A stretch of DNA of 64,000 bases, taken from Segatella cerevisiae. GTDB lineage: Bacteria; Bacteroidota; Bacteroidia; Bacteroidales; Bacteroidaceae. This document shows, one piece after another, positions 44,746-53,948 of the stretch (within the stretch, counting starts at the first letter, position 1; every line of letters starts with the position of its first letter). Under the pieces are notes generated by a model. That model was given only the letters and a program-made list of their open reading frames with translations, had not been told where the DNA came from and made no database searches. The DNA lies in contig NZ_JAMXLY010000003.1 in NCBI RefSeq assembly GCF_024054555.1, positions 1 through 64,000 of the forward strand, given 5' to 3'. The position numbers were made by a program, and so were the translations under genes.

Positions 44746-45744
44746 ATGGCAACAACAATAGCTTTTTTCGATGCAAAATCGTATGATATAAAATCCTTCG
44801 ATGGTCTTAATAAGGATTATGGTTTCAATATAGAATATTTTAAGGAGCACCTCTCCCTCAAGACACTGCCTTTGGCAAAGGGAGCCGATGTCGTCTGCAT
44901 TTTCGTCAATGCAGAGTGTGACAAAAAGGTGATAGACGGTTTGGTAGCTAATGGTGTCAAACTGATAGCGCTGCGCTGTGCAGGTTTCAATAATGTCGAT
45001 CTAAAGGCAGCCAAAGGCAAGATCAAGGTGGTCCGCGTACCAGCCTACTCCCCTCACGCTGTAGCAGAATATGCCGTCACCCTGATGTTGAGTTTGAATC
45101 GAAAAGTTTATCGTGCCGTCAACCGGACACGCGACGGGAATTTCAAACTCTCCGGACTTTTAGGATTTGACATGTATGGCAAGACTGTAGGTGTAATAGG
45201 TATGGGACGAGTAGCCAAGGTCCTCATCGAAATTCTGAGAGGATTCGGAATGAATGTTCTAGCCTACGATCTCTATCCCGACAAGAAATTCGCCGAGGAG
45301 CATCAGGTGAAGATCGTAGGATTGGATGAACTCTACCGCAACAGTGACATCATCTCCCTCCATTGCCCGCTGACCCCTGATACGAAATTCATGATCAATA
45401 AAGATAGCATTGCCAAGATGAAACCGGGCATCATGATCATCAATACGGGGCGTGGAAAACTCATCCATACCGAAGATCTCATCGAAGGTCTGCGGACCAA
45501 GAAAGTAGGTTCAGCAGGACTGGATGTCTACGAAGAGGAACAAAATTATTTTTATGAAGACCTTAGTGAGAAGATGATTGACGACGATGTTCTGGCACGT
45601 CTGCTGATGATGCCTAACGTCATCCTGACATCTCATCAGGCATTCTTCACTAAGGAAGCTTTACACAATATAGGTAAGACAACATTGGACAGTGTCAAAG
45701 CCTTTTCAGAAGGACAACCATTGGTGAATGAGATAAAGGCTTAA
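44746..45744 (+). CDS. ldhA: D-lactate dehydrogenase (2-hydroxyacid dehydrogenase)
   Basis: 332 residues. NAD-dependent reduction of pyruvate to D-lactate during fermentation. Substrate-binding Arg77 lies in LIALRCAGFNNVD; the NAD loop is GVIGMGRVAK (149-158); and the catalytic set is Arg236 (NTGRGKL), Glu265 and His297 (LTSHQAF). Length and motifs match fermentative LdhA rather than glyoxylate or phosphoglycerate dehydrogenases. Monocistronic under its own promoter. Confidence 0.92.
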   Translation: MATTIAFFDAKSYDIKSFDGLNKDYGFNIEYFKEHLSLKTLPLAKGADVVCIFVNAECDKKVIDGLVANGVKLIALRCAGFNNVDLKAAKGKIKVVRVPAYSPHAVAEYAVTLMLSLNRKVYRAVNRTRDGNFKLSGLLGFDMYGKTVGVIGMGRVAKVLIEILRGFGMNVLAYDLYPDKKFAEEHQVKIVGLDELYRNSDIISLHCPLTPDTKFMINKDSIAKMKPGIMIINTGRGKLIHTEDLIEGLRTKKVGSAGLDVYEEEQNYFYEDLSEKMIDDDVLARLLMMPNVILTSHQAFFTKEALHNIGKTTLDSVKAFSEGQPLVNEIKA

Positions 45745-45796
45745 TGCCTTTGCAGGTAGACAGTCTGGAAAACAAATAAGGGAACAGACTTGGTGA

Positions 45797-46771
45797 TCAG
45801 AAGGATTCAACTTCCAGCAATCCCTGGACACCACCTGTACTCCCGACAATCATCGTGTCTTTATCCTTAAAGCACAGGCCTTCAGGTTCAGAAGGCACGA
45901 TCTTGCCGTCGGCGCCATAGGTGACAGGTGTCAATTTGTTTACAATCGTATAAGTGTGGTCAGCATTCAACTGTATCTTCAGGAGATGAGGCTCTTTGAA
46001 ACCGGTGCACAGATAAATATAACCGTTCCGATAGCAACATCCTTGATACACCCCGGTCTCTTCACCGGTATAGGTATCCAGAACCTTTAATGTACCATTG
46101 TATTCATGATCTGATTTTCCTTTGAGGAATGTTCCCCAGGCAGTCGTGTCATTTTGGTTTTTAGAATGGTCCGAGAAATCTGCAACGCCGACACCCAACA
46201 GACATCTGAAGATCTTTCTCGGTGCGTTCTGACCAGTCAACAAATAGATTATCCGAGGATTACCTCCCCATGTACAGATCAGACCACTGCCGCCTATTTC
46301 CTTTTTGTCTGTAGCCAATAGAATGGATACGACGTCTCTGTCATGAATGTCCAGTTGTGTGCCCGCAGCAACCTTAGCCGCAAAATGAGTGACCAGATCC
46401 AGTCTGGGTTTTACCGTAGTCCTCCAAGTCCCGTTTCCGACTGCCAGCACATCAGTTGTAGCATTGTAATCGACAGTTGCAGCATGACCCAAATTGTGTT
46501 TCATTGGACGTAACGGTTGATAATCCAAATTCCATCGTAATATTTCAGCAAAAGAAGAATGGTCATCTTCCGAAGCCTTAAAATGCAGAATTGTCTTTCC
46601 TACGATTGTCAATCCCTGATTGGCACAATCACGTGTTTTACGGACAAAGGGAATATTGCCTAAAGCTACCTCCCGATTTGAAGAAACATCAGGTCTGTTC
46701 TGAGCCTTCGACTGTAAACCCATTCCCATAATCATCATAAGGGAAAGTGTTATTCTAAGAATTTGCTTCAT
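45797..46771 (-). CDS. secreted beta-propeller-like protein, unknown
   Basis: 324 residues with a signal peptide (about 1-23, ending SKAQ). The mature part has repeating short beta-like segments with Trp and Gly (ILRWNLD, VGNGTWR, IYLLTG, YLCTGF) and ends SEPEGLCFKDKDTMIVGST, a pattern often seen in bladed beta-propellers. No lipobox. I do not recognise the family with confidence. It follows the porin-like gene by 115 bases on the same strand and may share its promoter. Confidence 0.6.
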   Translation of the reverse strand: MKQILRITLSLMMIMGMGLQSKAQNRPDVSSNREVALGNIPFVRKTRDCANQGLTIVGKTILHFKASEDDHSSFAEILRWNLDYQPLRPMKHNLGHAATVDYNATTDVLAVGNGTWRTTVKPRLDLVTHFAAKVAAGTQLDIHDRDVVSILLATDKKEIGGSGLICTWGGNPRIIYLLTGQNAPRKIFRCLLGVGVADFSDHSKNQNDTTAWGTFLKGKSDHEYNGTLKVLDTYTGEETGVYQGCCYRNGYIYLCTGFKEPHLLKIQLNADHTYTIVNKLTPVTYGADGKIVPSEPEGLCFKDKDTMIVGSTGGVQGLLEVESF

Positions 46772-46886
46772 GTTAAATGTCTATCATACCGTCCATTCAT
46801 GGTTTTAAATAAATACGGACAAGAGACAGGAAATAGTATACTATCCGGTCATACGTTAACACATTATAACCTCTATTCTGTTGTAT

Positions 46887-47990
46887 CTACAAATCCACTC
46901 TGGCACGCAACAAAGCTACGGAATGATAATGGCTGGTGATATGGAAGAACTGTAAGTCAGGTTGGATCGTAAGGTGCGGAATGACAGGCAGACTGTAAGT
47001 CAGTTCCATGCAATTTTCATTTTCACAACCATTATAGAGCGAACGGTTAAAAGATAAACCCATCGCATCATCTTGTCTGATCAGATGCTCACACACAAGT
47101 CCGGCTGCCATATATAAATAGGTGTCATTCTTGCGTTTCGGCGCATATCCCCCTTCAAGGAGCAGTCCTAAGGGGCAGCGCCCGGAGATCAAAGGTTGTT
47201 CTATCAGTCCGAAACAGGACCAGTTGAAGCATTTTTTACGATAACTCTCCCCCGTATTTTCGTCCATTCTGGTTCTTGGGGTCGAATTACACTCGGCTCC
47301 AAAATGATATTCTCCTGTAACACTCCCGGGATGTTCAGTGGCGGAATAACCGACTTCAAAGGCATCCGCCCATCCATCTTTTGAAGGGCGGAAACGGAAC
47401 GCCTCATCCCAATGGTGGGAAGCCCGGCCATTATAAAGAGAATTTTTAATGGTGAGATGATTCCCCGGTGTCCATACCAAATGGAGACACAACGCAGCTT
47501 CCGGATAATTGGCAAGGCTGCAGTTATCAGCCAACGTTGGAAAAATCCCATAAGAACTGTTGATGAACAAACTCGTAAGGGGTGTGGTGAAATAATCGAC
47601 ATTCATATTCCTCACACCTACGAAGGCTGTAAGATGGTCTGAAATCTTTTGAGTGATTCCAACTACGGCAGGAGAAAGGGGAATCTGCTCGTCGGTTTGG
47701 ATATTGGAAAAGGACTGAGGGTCATCGAGAACCGTCCAGCATTTACCTTTACCCAGACGTGTATTTTGGTTGGCAAGAACCCCAGCCTCTCCCACTGCTC
47801 CTTTCCAAAGAGGAACCTGAGCATCCATATTCAGGTAGTTCTCCCAATTGACCTTCCCTTCAGCCATATTCCAAGAGCCTTCAGTGGTAAACGTGACTGC
47901 AATTCCTATTTCATGGTTTTCATCCGCATACGATGTAGTTACTAGGGGTACAATGAAAAAAAAGAGGCTCAATCTATAAAAACTGTTCAT
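46887..47990 (-). CDS. carbohydrate-porin-like outer membrane protein
   Basis: 367 residues from ATG at 47990, which starts a signal peptide (MNSFYRLSLF to TSYA). A longer in-frame start would hide it. The mature sequence has alternating beta-strand patterns and the OprB-type features FVGVRNMNVDYFTTPLTSLF, YPEAALCLHL and NSLYNGRASH, so a carbohydrate-selective porin fold is likely. It is divergent from the GH3 gene, hinting at glucoside or glucose entry. The substrate is inferred. Confidence 0.7.
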   Translation of the reverse strand: MNSFYRLSLFFFIVPLVTTSYADENHEIGIAVTFTTEGSWNMAEGKVNWENYLNMDAQVPLWKGAVGEAGVLANQNTRLGKGKCWTVLDDPQSFSNIQTDEQIPLSPAVVGITQKISDHLTAFVGVRNMNVDYFTTPLTSLFINSSYGIFPTLADNCSLANYPEAALCLHLVWTPGNHLTIKNSLYNGRASHHWDEAFRFRPSKDGWADAFEVGYSATEHPGSVTGEYHFGAECNSTPRTRMDENTGESYRKKCFNWSCFGLIEQPLISGRCPLGLLLEGGYAPKRKNDTYLYMAAGLVCEHLIRQDDAMGLSFNRSLYNGCENENCMELTYSLPVIPHLTIQPDLQFFHITSHYHSVALLRARVDL

Positions 47991-48094
47991 TCTGTCTTCC
48001 TCATAATGTTCTAATTGGTTCTCTGCCTGACATCTCTCATTCATTCTCATGAACATCTAACAGGCATTATCAGGTCTAACTCATTTCTAAAATG

Positions 48095-48125
48095 CAAAAG
48101 TATCTTAATTTGTTAAAATAGGCAA
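48095..48125 (-). promoter_or_regulatory. promoter of the porin-like gene
   Basis: Minus strand: TTG (48125-48123), 20 bases, TACTTTTG (48102-48095). It leaves a leader of about 100 bases. Confidence 0.6.
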
Positions 48126-48557
48126 TACTTACAACTCGGTATTTTTTAATTCTATTTATAATAAAATAATCAGCATCAATACCTATAATTGATGATTTTC
48201 CTCTTCTTTCAATCATGAGATAACCATTTCATGAAATCAAGAGCATGCTTAACCTACACTTAAGAGAAAAAACAACGAGACACGAAAAACGTATGTTCTA
48301 ACAAAAGAATTACACAAACATATCAATTTTATATTCAACAAATAGTTTTCTGTCCTACCTCTTTCCGATCTTTCATCAACAAAAAACGAAAGAAGAAAGG
48401 AATTAATCCGTTGAATGCAATGGAAACACAATTTTATATAATATTATAAAAATTTCATATTGCTTATTGGTACTCAAGTTCTATTCAATAAAGTGCAATT
48501 TCTCTCCCGACAATGCAGATTTTGCTATTTCATAGAGGGTAATTTAAAATTATTATT

Positions 48558-48565
48558 TACCTTTG
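48558..48565 (+). promoter_or_regulatory. -7 box of the GH3 gene
   Basis: TACCTTTG matches TAnnTTTG, 31 bases before the start. No clear -33 element. Confidence 0.55.
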
Positions 48566-48596
48566 TAGTTATTGATCCAAAATAACTGTATTACAG

Positions 48597-50945
48597 ATGA
48601 AAAACAAAACAATTCCACTCGCTCTTTTGGCGATTTTTTTATCAACAACGACTATGGCACAAAAAATCCCCCAATTAAATGCGAAAAACATTGATCAGGT
48701 GATCAGTGCGATGACCTTAACAGAAAAAGCCCAACTCCTCGTCGGGGGCGGAAACAGTGGCTTTGTAGGGAGCGGTGCAATGCTCGGGCACCAAGAAAAA
48801 CTTGTAGCCGGGGCAGCAGGCATCACAGTTGCGATACCTCGTCTAGGCATCCCGGCGACAGTCCTCACAGACGGTCCTGCAGGCGTGCATATTAATCCTA
48901 CCAGGGAAGGCACTTCACAAACTTTTTATGCTACGGGGTTCCCTGTAGGGACTTGCCTTGCTTCTACATGGAACACCAATCTTGTAGAAAAGGTTGGAAA
49001 AGCTATTGGAAACGAGGTCCTCGAATACGGATGTGACGTGATCCTGGGCCCGGGAATGTGCCTGCAGCGCAATCCGCTGGGGGGACGAAATTTCGAATAC
49101 TATTCTGAAGATCCCATTGTCACTGGAATTATCGGCACAGCTATGGTAAACGGCATCCAGAGTCAAGGTGTCGGCACCAGTCCCAAGCATTTTGCTGTCA
49201 ACTCACAGGAGGGAGATCGGACACGTGTAGATGAGCAGGTCAGCCAGCGGGCTTTACGAGAACTCTATCTGAGAGGATTCGAAATCATGACCCGCAACAG
49301 CCATCCATGGACTGTCATGTCTGCCTACAACAAAGTCAACGGCACTTACTGCCAAGGCAACAAAGACCTGTTGACGAATGTCCTGAGAAAAGACTGGGGA
49401 TTCAATGGTATTGTGATGACTGACTGGATCGGAGAACGCGAAGATCTGCCGGTATCACAAGAAGTGGCAGCCGGCAATGACCTGCTGATGCCCGGCTATC
49501 CTGTACAGGTAGAAGACATTGAGAAAGCTGTAAAAGAGGGCAAACTGTCTATGGCGGATGTGGACAGGAATGTCAGGAACATGCTGGAATACATCGTCAA
49601 GACCCCTCGCTTCAGAAATTACAAGTTTACCAACAAACCTGACATGAAGGCACACGCTACTGTCACCCGACAGGCCGCGACTGAAGGGATGGTGCTCCTG
49701 AAAAATGACGAACAGACTTTGCCGATCAGGAATCTGAAAACAGTAGCCCTTTTCGGTGTCAACTCCTATGACTTCTTCAGTGGGGGCTTGGGCTCCGGCT
49801 GTGTCAATGTCCCTTATGTCGTGAACATGGTACAAGGACTGAAGAACGCCAATATCTCTACGACCCCTCAACTGACAGAAATCTATACCGACTACATCAA
49901 ATATGCCAAGGCTAAACTCCAAGCCGATAAAAATCCGGAGATGTGGTTTCTGGATCAAGGGCAGCCCAAACTGGATGAGATTTCCGTCACCAAGCGTTGC
50001 ATTGAGCATGAACAGCCGCAGGCAGACGCTGCAATCATCACCATCGGCAGACAGGCAGGCGAAGGTATGGACAGGTCCATTGACGGAGATTTCAATTTAA
50101 GTCAACAGGAACAGGACCTGATCTCCAACGTCAGTGACATCTTCCATGCCGCCGGAAAGAAAGTCATCGTGATCATCAATTCCGGTTCCTCGATAGAAAC
50201 TGCCAGTTGGCGTGACCGTGTCGATGCTATTCTGGTCGCTTGGCAGCCGGGAGAAGAGGGCGGAAACAGTGTTGCCGATGTCCTGACAGGAAAGGCAAAC
50301 CCATCCGGAAAACTGACCCAGACCTGGCCGATTTCTGTAAATGACGTTCCATCAACGAAGAACTTCCCACAACAGCCGGATTACTATAACCTGACGGAAA
50401 AACTCGCTTATAAGGTTGTCCCCGGAATTAATTTCACTAAACACAATGAGGACATCTATATCGGTTACCGCTATTTCGATACCTTCCGTAAGAAAGTTGC
50501 TTACCCCTTTGGCTACGGACTGAGTTATACGACTTTTGCTTATGGCAAACCTACCGTCAAGGCTCATGGTGATCAGATCGAAATAAGAGTGACCGTCAAG
50601 AACACCGGAAAGACGGCTGGAAAAGAGGTTGCAGAATGCTATGTGACAGCTCCCAAAGGTGCCTACGAAAAACCGGCTAAGGAGTTGAAGGCTTTCGCCA
50701 AAACCCAGTTACTCTCTCCCGGACAAAGCGAGACGCTGAAGATGACCGTTGCCAAGAGAGACCTTGCCAGTTTCGATGAAGCCGGCAGCCAATGGAAGGC
50801 CGATGCCGGGACATACATCTTCGGAGTAGGTTCCAATGTAGAGGACATCAAGGGCACCGCTTCTCTCCAGGTGAGTGAATATACGGAAAAGGTCACCAAC
50901 TCACTCGCCCCGAAAGCCCCATTACAACTGCTCCGGCAAAAATAA
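48597..50945 (+). CDS. GH3 beta-glucosidase, secreted
   Basis: 782 residues with a signal peptide (1-21, ending TTMAQ). Retaining glycoside hydrolase family 3: an N-terminal barrel with the nucleophile Asp276 (IVMTDWIGE), an alpha/beta sandwich and a C-terminal fibronectin III-like domain (about 660-760). Motifs KHFAVNSQE (near 195) and GRNFEYYSEDP (near 162) are characteristic. Expected to act in the periplasm on beta-glucosides; beta-xylosidase or similar activity cannot be excluded. Strong terminator downstream. Confidence 0.93.
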   Translation: MKNKTIPLALLAIFLSTTTMAQKIPQLNAKNIDQVISAMTLTEKAQLLVGGGNSGFVGSGAMLGHQEKLVAGAAGITVAIPRLGIPATVLTDGPAGVHINPTREGTSQTFYATGFPVGTCLASTWNTNLVEKVGKAIGNEVLEYGCDVILGPGMCLQRNPLGGRNFEYYSEDPIVTGIIGTAMVNGIQSQGVGTSPKHFAVNSQEGDRTRVDEQVSQRALRELYLRGFEIMTRNSHPWTVMSAYNKVNGTYCQGNKDLLTNVLRKDWGFNGIVMTDWIGEREDLPVSQEVAAGNDLLMPGYPVQVEDIEKAVKEGKLSMADVDRNVRNMLEYIVKTPRFRNYKFTNKPDMKAHATVTRQAATEGMVLLKNDEQTLPIRNLKTVALFGVNSYDFFSGGLGSGCVNVPYVVNMVQGLKNANISTTPQLTEIYTDYIKYAKAKLQADKNPEMWFLDQGQPKLDEISVTKRCIEHEQPQADAAIITIGRQAGEGMDRSIDGDFNLSQQEQDLISNVSDIFHAAGKKVIVIINSGSSIETASWRDRVDAILVAWQPGEEGGNSVADVLTGKANPSGKLTQTWPISVNDVPSTKNFPQQPDYYNLTEKLAYKVVPGINFTKHNEDIYIGYRYFDTFRKKVAYPFGYGLSYTTFAYGKPTVKAHGDQIEIRVTVKNTGKTAGKEVAECYVTAPKGAYEKPAKELKAFAKTQLLSPGQSETLKMTVAKRDLASFDEAGSQWKADAGTYIFGVGSNVEDIKGTASLQVSEYTEKVTNSLAPKAPLQLLRQK

Positions 50946-51006
50946 TAGAGGTACTTTCAATACTGACCGGATATAAAGTCCGGTTGTCATCTTTTGGAAA
51001 ATAGAA

Positions 51007-51052
51007 GAAAGAAGTTTGAAACATCCCGTTTTCAAACTTCTTTCTCTTTTTT
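51007..51052 (+). terminator. GH3 gene terminator
   Basis: GAAAGAAGTTTGAAA (51007-51021) pairs perfectly with TTTCAAACTTCTTTC (51030-51044), followed by TCTTTTTT. Confidence 0.9.
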
Positions 51053-51147
51053 ATATCATCAGATCAATAGCCACCTAATCGATGCCTAACTTAGAAGCTA
51101 TTAAATACCATGTCATACAAGAAATCGTGTTTTTAAGAAAAATAATG

Positions 51148-51155
51148 TACCTTTG
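51148..51155 (+). promoter_or_regulatory. -7 box upstream of the AraC gene
   Basis: TACCTTTG, 193 bases before the start. If used, it gives a long leader. A minus-strand TATCTTTG (51268-51275) also lies in that leader. Confidence 0.4.
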
Positions 51156-51348
51156 CAATATTTTGATTACTGACACAAGCAATCTTTTTAAAGGGAAACC
51201 ATTTAAAGGTTATCCCTCATAAAAGAGGAAAGAGTTCTCTGCGTCCGAAAACTATCATCTCTATTCTGCAAAGATACAGGGAAGCAACAGACACAGGACC
51301 CGTTAGATCCAGACACATTCATTTCATTTGGAGCAAATACGCAAGTTT

Positions 51349-52212
51349 ATGGAAAAGCATCTTTATAACCTACAGGAATTTTCCCTGAAATATCAGCTAA
51401 AGACAGTTTGGGGGGCAGAGGTAGCCTGTCTGAACTTTTTCGCCCGGTCTTTCACACAGAAAAAGTCGACGTCCTTTTGCTTGAACTTCTATAGCATCTC
51501 CCTTATCAAAAAGGGAAACATTACGATCAAGATCAACAATACCCCACTCACCTTAAAAGTCGGCCAACTCCTCTATCTCTCGCCTTTCCAATTCCTGACG
51601 ATACTCGAAACCTCACCGGACATCGAAGTAGAAAGCATACTCGCCACTCCCGAATATTACGAGCGAGCCTTGAGTTCAGCCCATGATTTCACCTTGGGAC
51701 TCATAGACATCTTCAGCGTCTATACCCTCGATAAAAGTCAGCAAGACGAATGTCACCTTGCCTATAATGAACTCCGCCATTTCATCAACAGAGAACATAT
51801 TTACCAAGGGGAAATCATACAGAATATTATCCACATCATTCAATTTCTTCTTTCCGAACTGACTTTGCAAGGGACTCCACAGCCCCATGATGCGAGTCAT
51901 AAAGAAGAAATTTACCGCATATTCGTCTATCTTGCCTCCAAATATTTCCGCAAAGAACGTCAATTGAAATTCTATGCAGACCACTTGAATATTACCCCCA
52001 CCTATCTGAGTCGTACCGTTCGGGAGATTTCAGGCCATACCGTTTATGAATACCTGATGAGTTTGACCTATAATGAAGCCTGCTCTCTATTGAAGACCAC
52101 CAGCAAGACTATCGGAGAAATCGCAGACATCCTGTCCTTTCACGACCAGGCAGCCTTTTCCAATTTCTTCAAGCAACGCGCCGGAATGTGCCCGAACTCA
52201 TTCAGAAAATAA
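51349..52212 (+). CDS. AraC-family regulator
   Basis: 287 residues from ATG at 51349; a TTG at 51328 would add 7 residues and is less likely. N-terminal cupin-like sensor (LTLKVGQLLYLSPF near 70) and C-terminal double helix-turn-helix (FYADHLNITPTYLSRTVREI; IGEIADILSFHDQAAFSNFF). It is not closely similar to the tandem pair at 27.8-29.7 kb. Its neighbours, a GH3 gene upstream and an MFS exporter downstream on the other strand, are possible targets. Confidence 0.88.
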   Translation: MEKHLYNLQEFSLKYQLKTVWGAEVACLNFFARSFTQKKSTSFCLNFYSISLIKKGNITIKINNTPLTLKVGQLLYLSPFQFLTILETSPDIEVESILATPEYYERALSSAHDFTLGLIDIFSVYTLDKSQQDECHLAYNELRHFINREHIYQGEIIQNIIHIIQFLLSELTLQGTPQPHDASHKEEIYRIFVYLASKYFRKERQLKFYADHLNITPTYLSRTVREISGHTVYEYLMSLTYNEACSLLKTTSKTIGEIADILSFHDQAAFSNFFKQRAGMCPNSFRK

Positions 52213-52472
52213 GACTACAGTCTCGGTGTGCCTTAGCCTTGCCGGCAATCCCCCTCTCGAGAAACATCCAAACCATTATGCAGCATATTGGTATACCATT
52301 ATGGTGCATTTTGGTACACCATTATGCTGCATTTTGGTTACACCTGATTTCGGAAGTGACTTGTCCTGATTATGGCAGGCGCTTTCTACCACTATCATAA
52401 GAACCCTGCAAGGACACATCCTATAAGAGTCATACCGGATAAACGGCTGACTGACTAATTATGAGACTTTAC
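52213..52472. other. intergenic region with tandem repeat
   Basis: Between converging AraC and MFS genes. It contains the 23-base tandem repeat described separately; no terminator hairpin with a T-run was found. Confidence 0.5.
52258..52342. repeat. 23-base tandem repeat preceded by CGAGAAACAT
   Basis: ACCATTATG begins at 52272, 52295 and 52318, an exact 23-base period; each unit continues with a variant of GCATTTTGGT. Each unit is itself an imperfect inverted repeat (ACCATTATG against CATTTTGGT). The block starts with CGAGAAACAT at 52258-52267, the same core as the 22-base repeat at 20.5 kb. Confidence 0.7.
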
Positions 52473-53666
52473 TCAACGGTTTGCTGAATGAGACAACAGA
52501 TGATGAGCTATAGATATCAGAAGGGATATAACAGCCATACCTGTGCCCGCGATGCATACACCGGTCCAACCAGCCCATTTCCATCCCAAGCCAGCCAGAA
52601 ATGTACCCAAACTTCCACCAATAAAATAAGTTGTCATAAAGACCGTATTCACCCGGTTACTGGCTTCAGGTATTTCTTGGATACATCCGCTCTGATTGCT
52701 CAGTTGAAGGCATTGGAGTCCTACATCTATCATGATAATAGAAACGATCAACCCGATATAGGTATCACCGAAGAAAAAGGCAATAGCCCAAGCCACGATC
52801 TGAAGAATAGCACCGACAAAAGAGAAATGCCCTATTCCATAACGGGGAATATACTTCCCTATTCCTGAAGCCGCCACTGCTCCGCCAATGCCGCAAGCCC
52901 CCAGCATGCCAACCTTTTCACTCCCCGCATAGAAAGGTGCCTGGGCTAAATGGAAGGAGAGGCATGACCAGATGGACAGCATAGACCCGAAGCTGAAAGC
53001 AGCCCGGACTGAGTTCATCCTGACGCGGGGATGATTTCTCACGATCTTCAAGATGGAATGCATCAGTGAAAGATAATTTCCACGGAAATTAGGTTGTATA
53101 TCCGGCATCAACCGGACAGAAATCACACAACTGATGACCATGATAACCGAAGCGATGAAAAACATGGACCGCCATCCCAGCCAGTCCCCTATATAACCGC
53201 TTATCACTCTCGCAGCCAAGATGCCGGTCAATAGTCCGGACAACACATAACCTATATTTCTGGCTTTATTTTCAGGACTCGAGAATTGACCGGCTATAGG
53301 GATAAACAACTGTGGTATCACTGAGCAAACCCCGAGGAAGTAGGAGGCGACCCATACCAGAACGATATAGGGTGCAAAACCGATGACTGCAGACAATACG
53401 GCTGCAGACAACATACAAACTAAGATGATCTTGCGGCGGGAATACAGGTCTCCCATAGGAATAACCAAAAACAATCCGGTAGCATAACCGACTTGGGTAA
53501 TGACGGAAATCAGATTCGCCTCCACTTCTGTAACAGACAAATCTTTACGGATCAATTCCAACAGAGGCTGATTATAATACAAGTTGGCTACTGACAAACC
53601 TGCCAGTACAGCCATCATTAGGATAAGAGACCGGGAGATCCCCTTATTTTCTTCTAGTTTTAACAT
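52473..53666 (-). CDS. MFS transporter, probable exporter
   Basis: 397 residues, about 12 membrane spans, major facilitator superfamily. The N-terminal YYNQPLL motif (near 26-32) and MGDLYSRRK (near 76) are found in the YnfM/sugar-efflux-like group of proton-driven exporters. The substrate cannot be told. Promoter with both halves upstream. It converges with the AraC gene, which could regulate it. Confidence 0.88.
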   Translation of the reverse strand: MLKLEENKGISRSLILMMAVLAGLSVANLYYNQPLLELIRKDLSVTEVEANLISVITQVGYATGLFLVIPMGDLYSRRKIILVCMLSAAVLSAVIGFAPYIVLVWVASYFLGVCSVIPQLFIPIAGQFSSPENKARNIGYVLSGLLTGILAARVISGYIGDWLGWRSMFFIASVIMVISCVISVRLMPDIQPNFRGNYLSLMHSILKIVRNHPRVRMNSVRAAFSFGSMLSIWSCLSFHLAQAPFYAGSEKVGMLGACGIGGAVAASGIGKYIPRYGIGHFSFVGAILQIVAWAIAFFFGDTYIGLIVSIIMIDVGLQCLQLSNQSGCIQEIPEASNRVNTVFMTTYFIGGSLGTFLAGLGWKWAGWTGVCIAGTGMAVISLLISIAHHLLSHSANR

Positions 53667-53695
53667 AAAAACAATCTTATTCTCTTTTCATTGCA

Positions 53696-53727
53696 CAAAG
53701 ATACAACATTTAAAGAGAATGCGCAAA
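53696..53727 (-). promoter_or_regulatory. MFS gene promoter
   Basis: On the minus strand: TTTG (53727-53724), 20 bases, TATCTTTG (53703-53696), 29 bases before the start. Full consensus match. Confidence 0.85.
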
Positions 53728-53915
53728 TGATAACCCTGAAATAGCGAGAAGTGTCACTTTGCTCTATTATATGACCATTTAAAGAATATACGTAATACCA
53801 TGCCCTTGCATATCCTTTATTTCAAGTCATACAACATTGCATTATGTCACAATACAGTTTCGTATTTTACAAAATTAACTCAGCTTTACGCAACAACATT
53901 CTCAGAAAGTAGGGT

Positions 53916-53923
53916 TATCTTTG
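53916..53923 (+). promoter_or_regulatory. -7 box of the asparagine/fumarate operon
   Basis: TATCTTTG, 25 bases before the Dcu transporter start. No TTTG at -33, so an activator may be needed (inference). Confidence 0.55.
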
Positions 53924-53948
53924 CCCGCGAAATAAAAAAATAGTATGT

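Larger units (their letters stand above)
47991..48596. other. AT-rich divergent intergenic region
   Basis: About 600 bases, strongly AT-rich, between the porin-like gene and the GH3 gene. It contains a promoter for each but no supported gene; short open frames look random. Confidence 0.6.
50946..51348. other. intergenic: terminator and AraC leader
   Basis: Holds a small hairpin (ACCGGA/TCCGGT near 50966), the GH3 terminator and the AraC -7 box. No gene seen. Confidence 0.6.
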
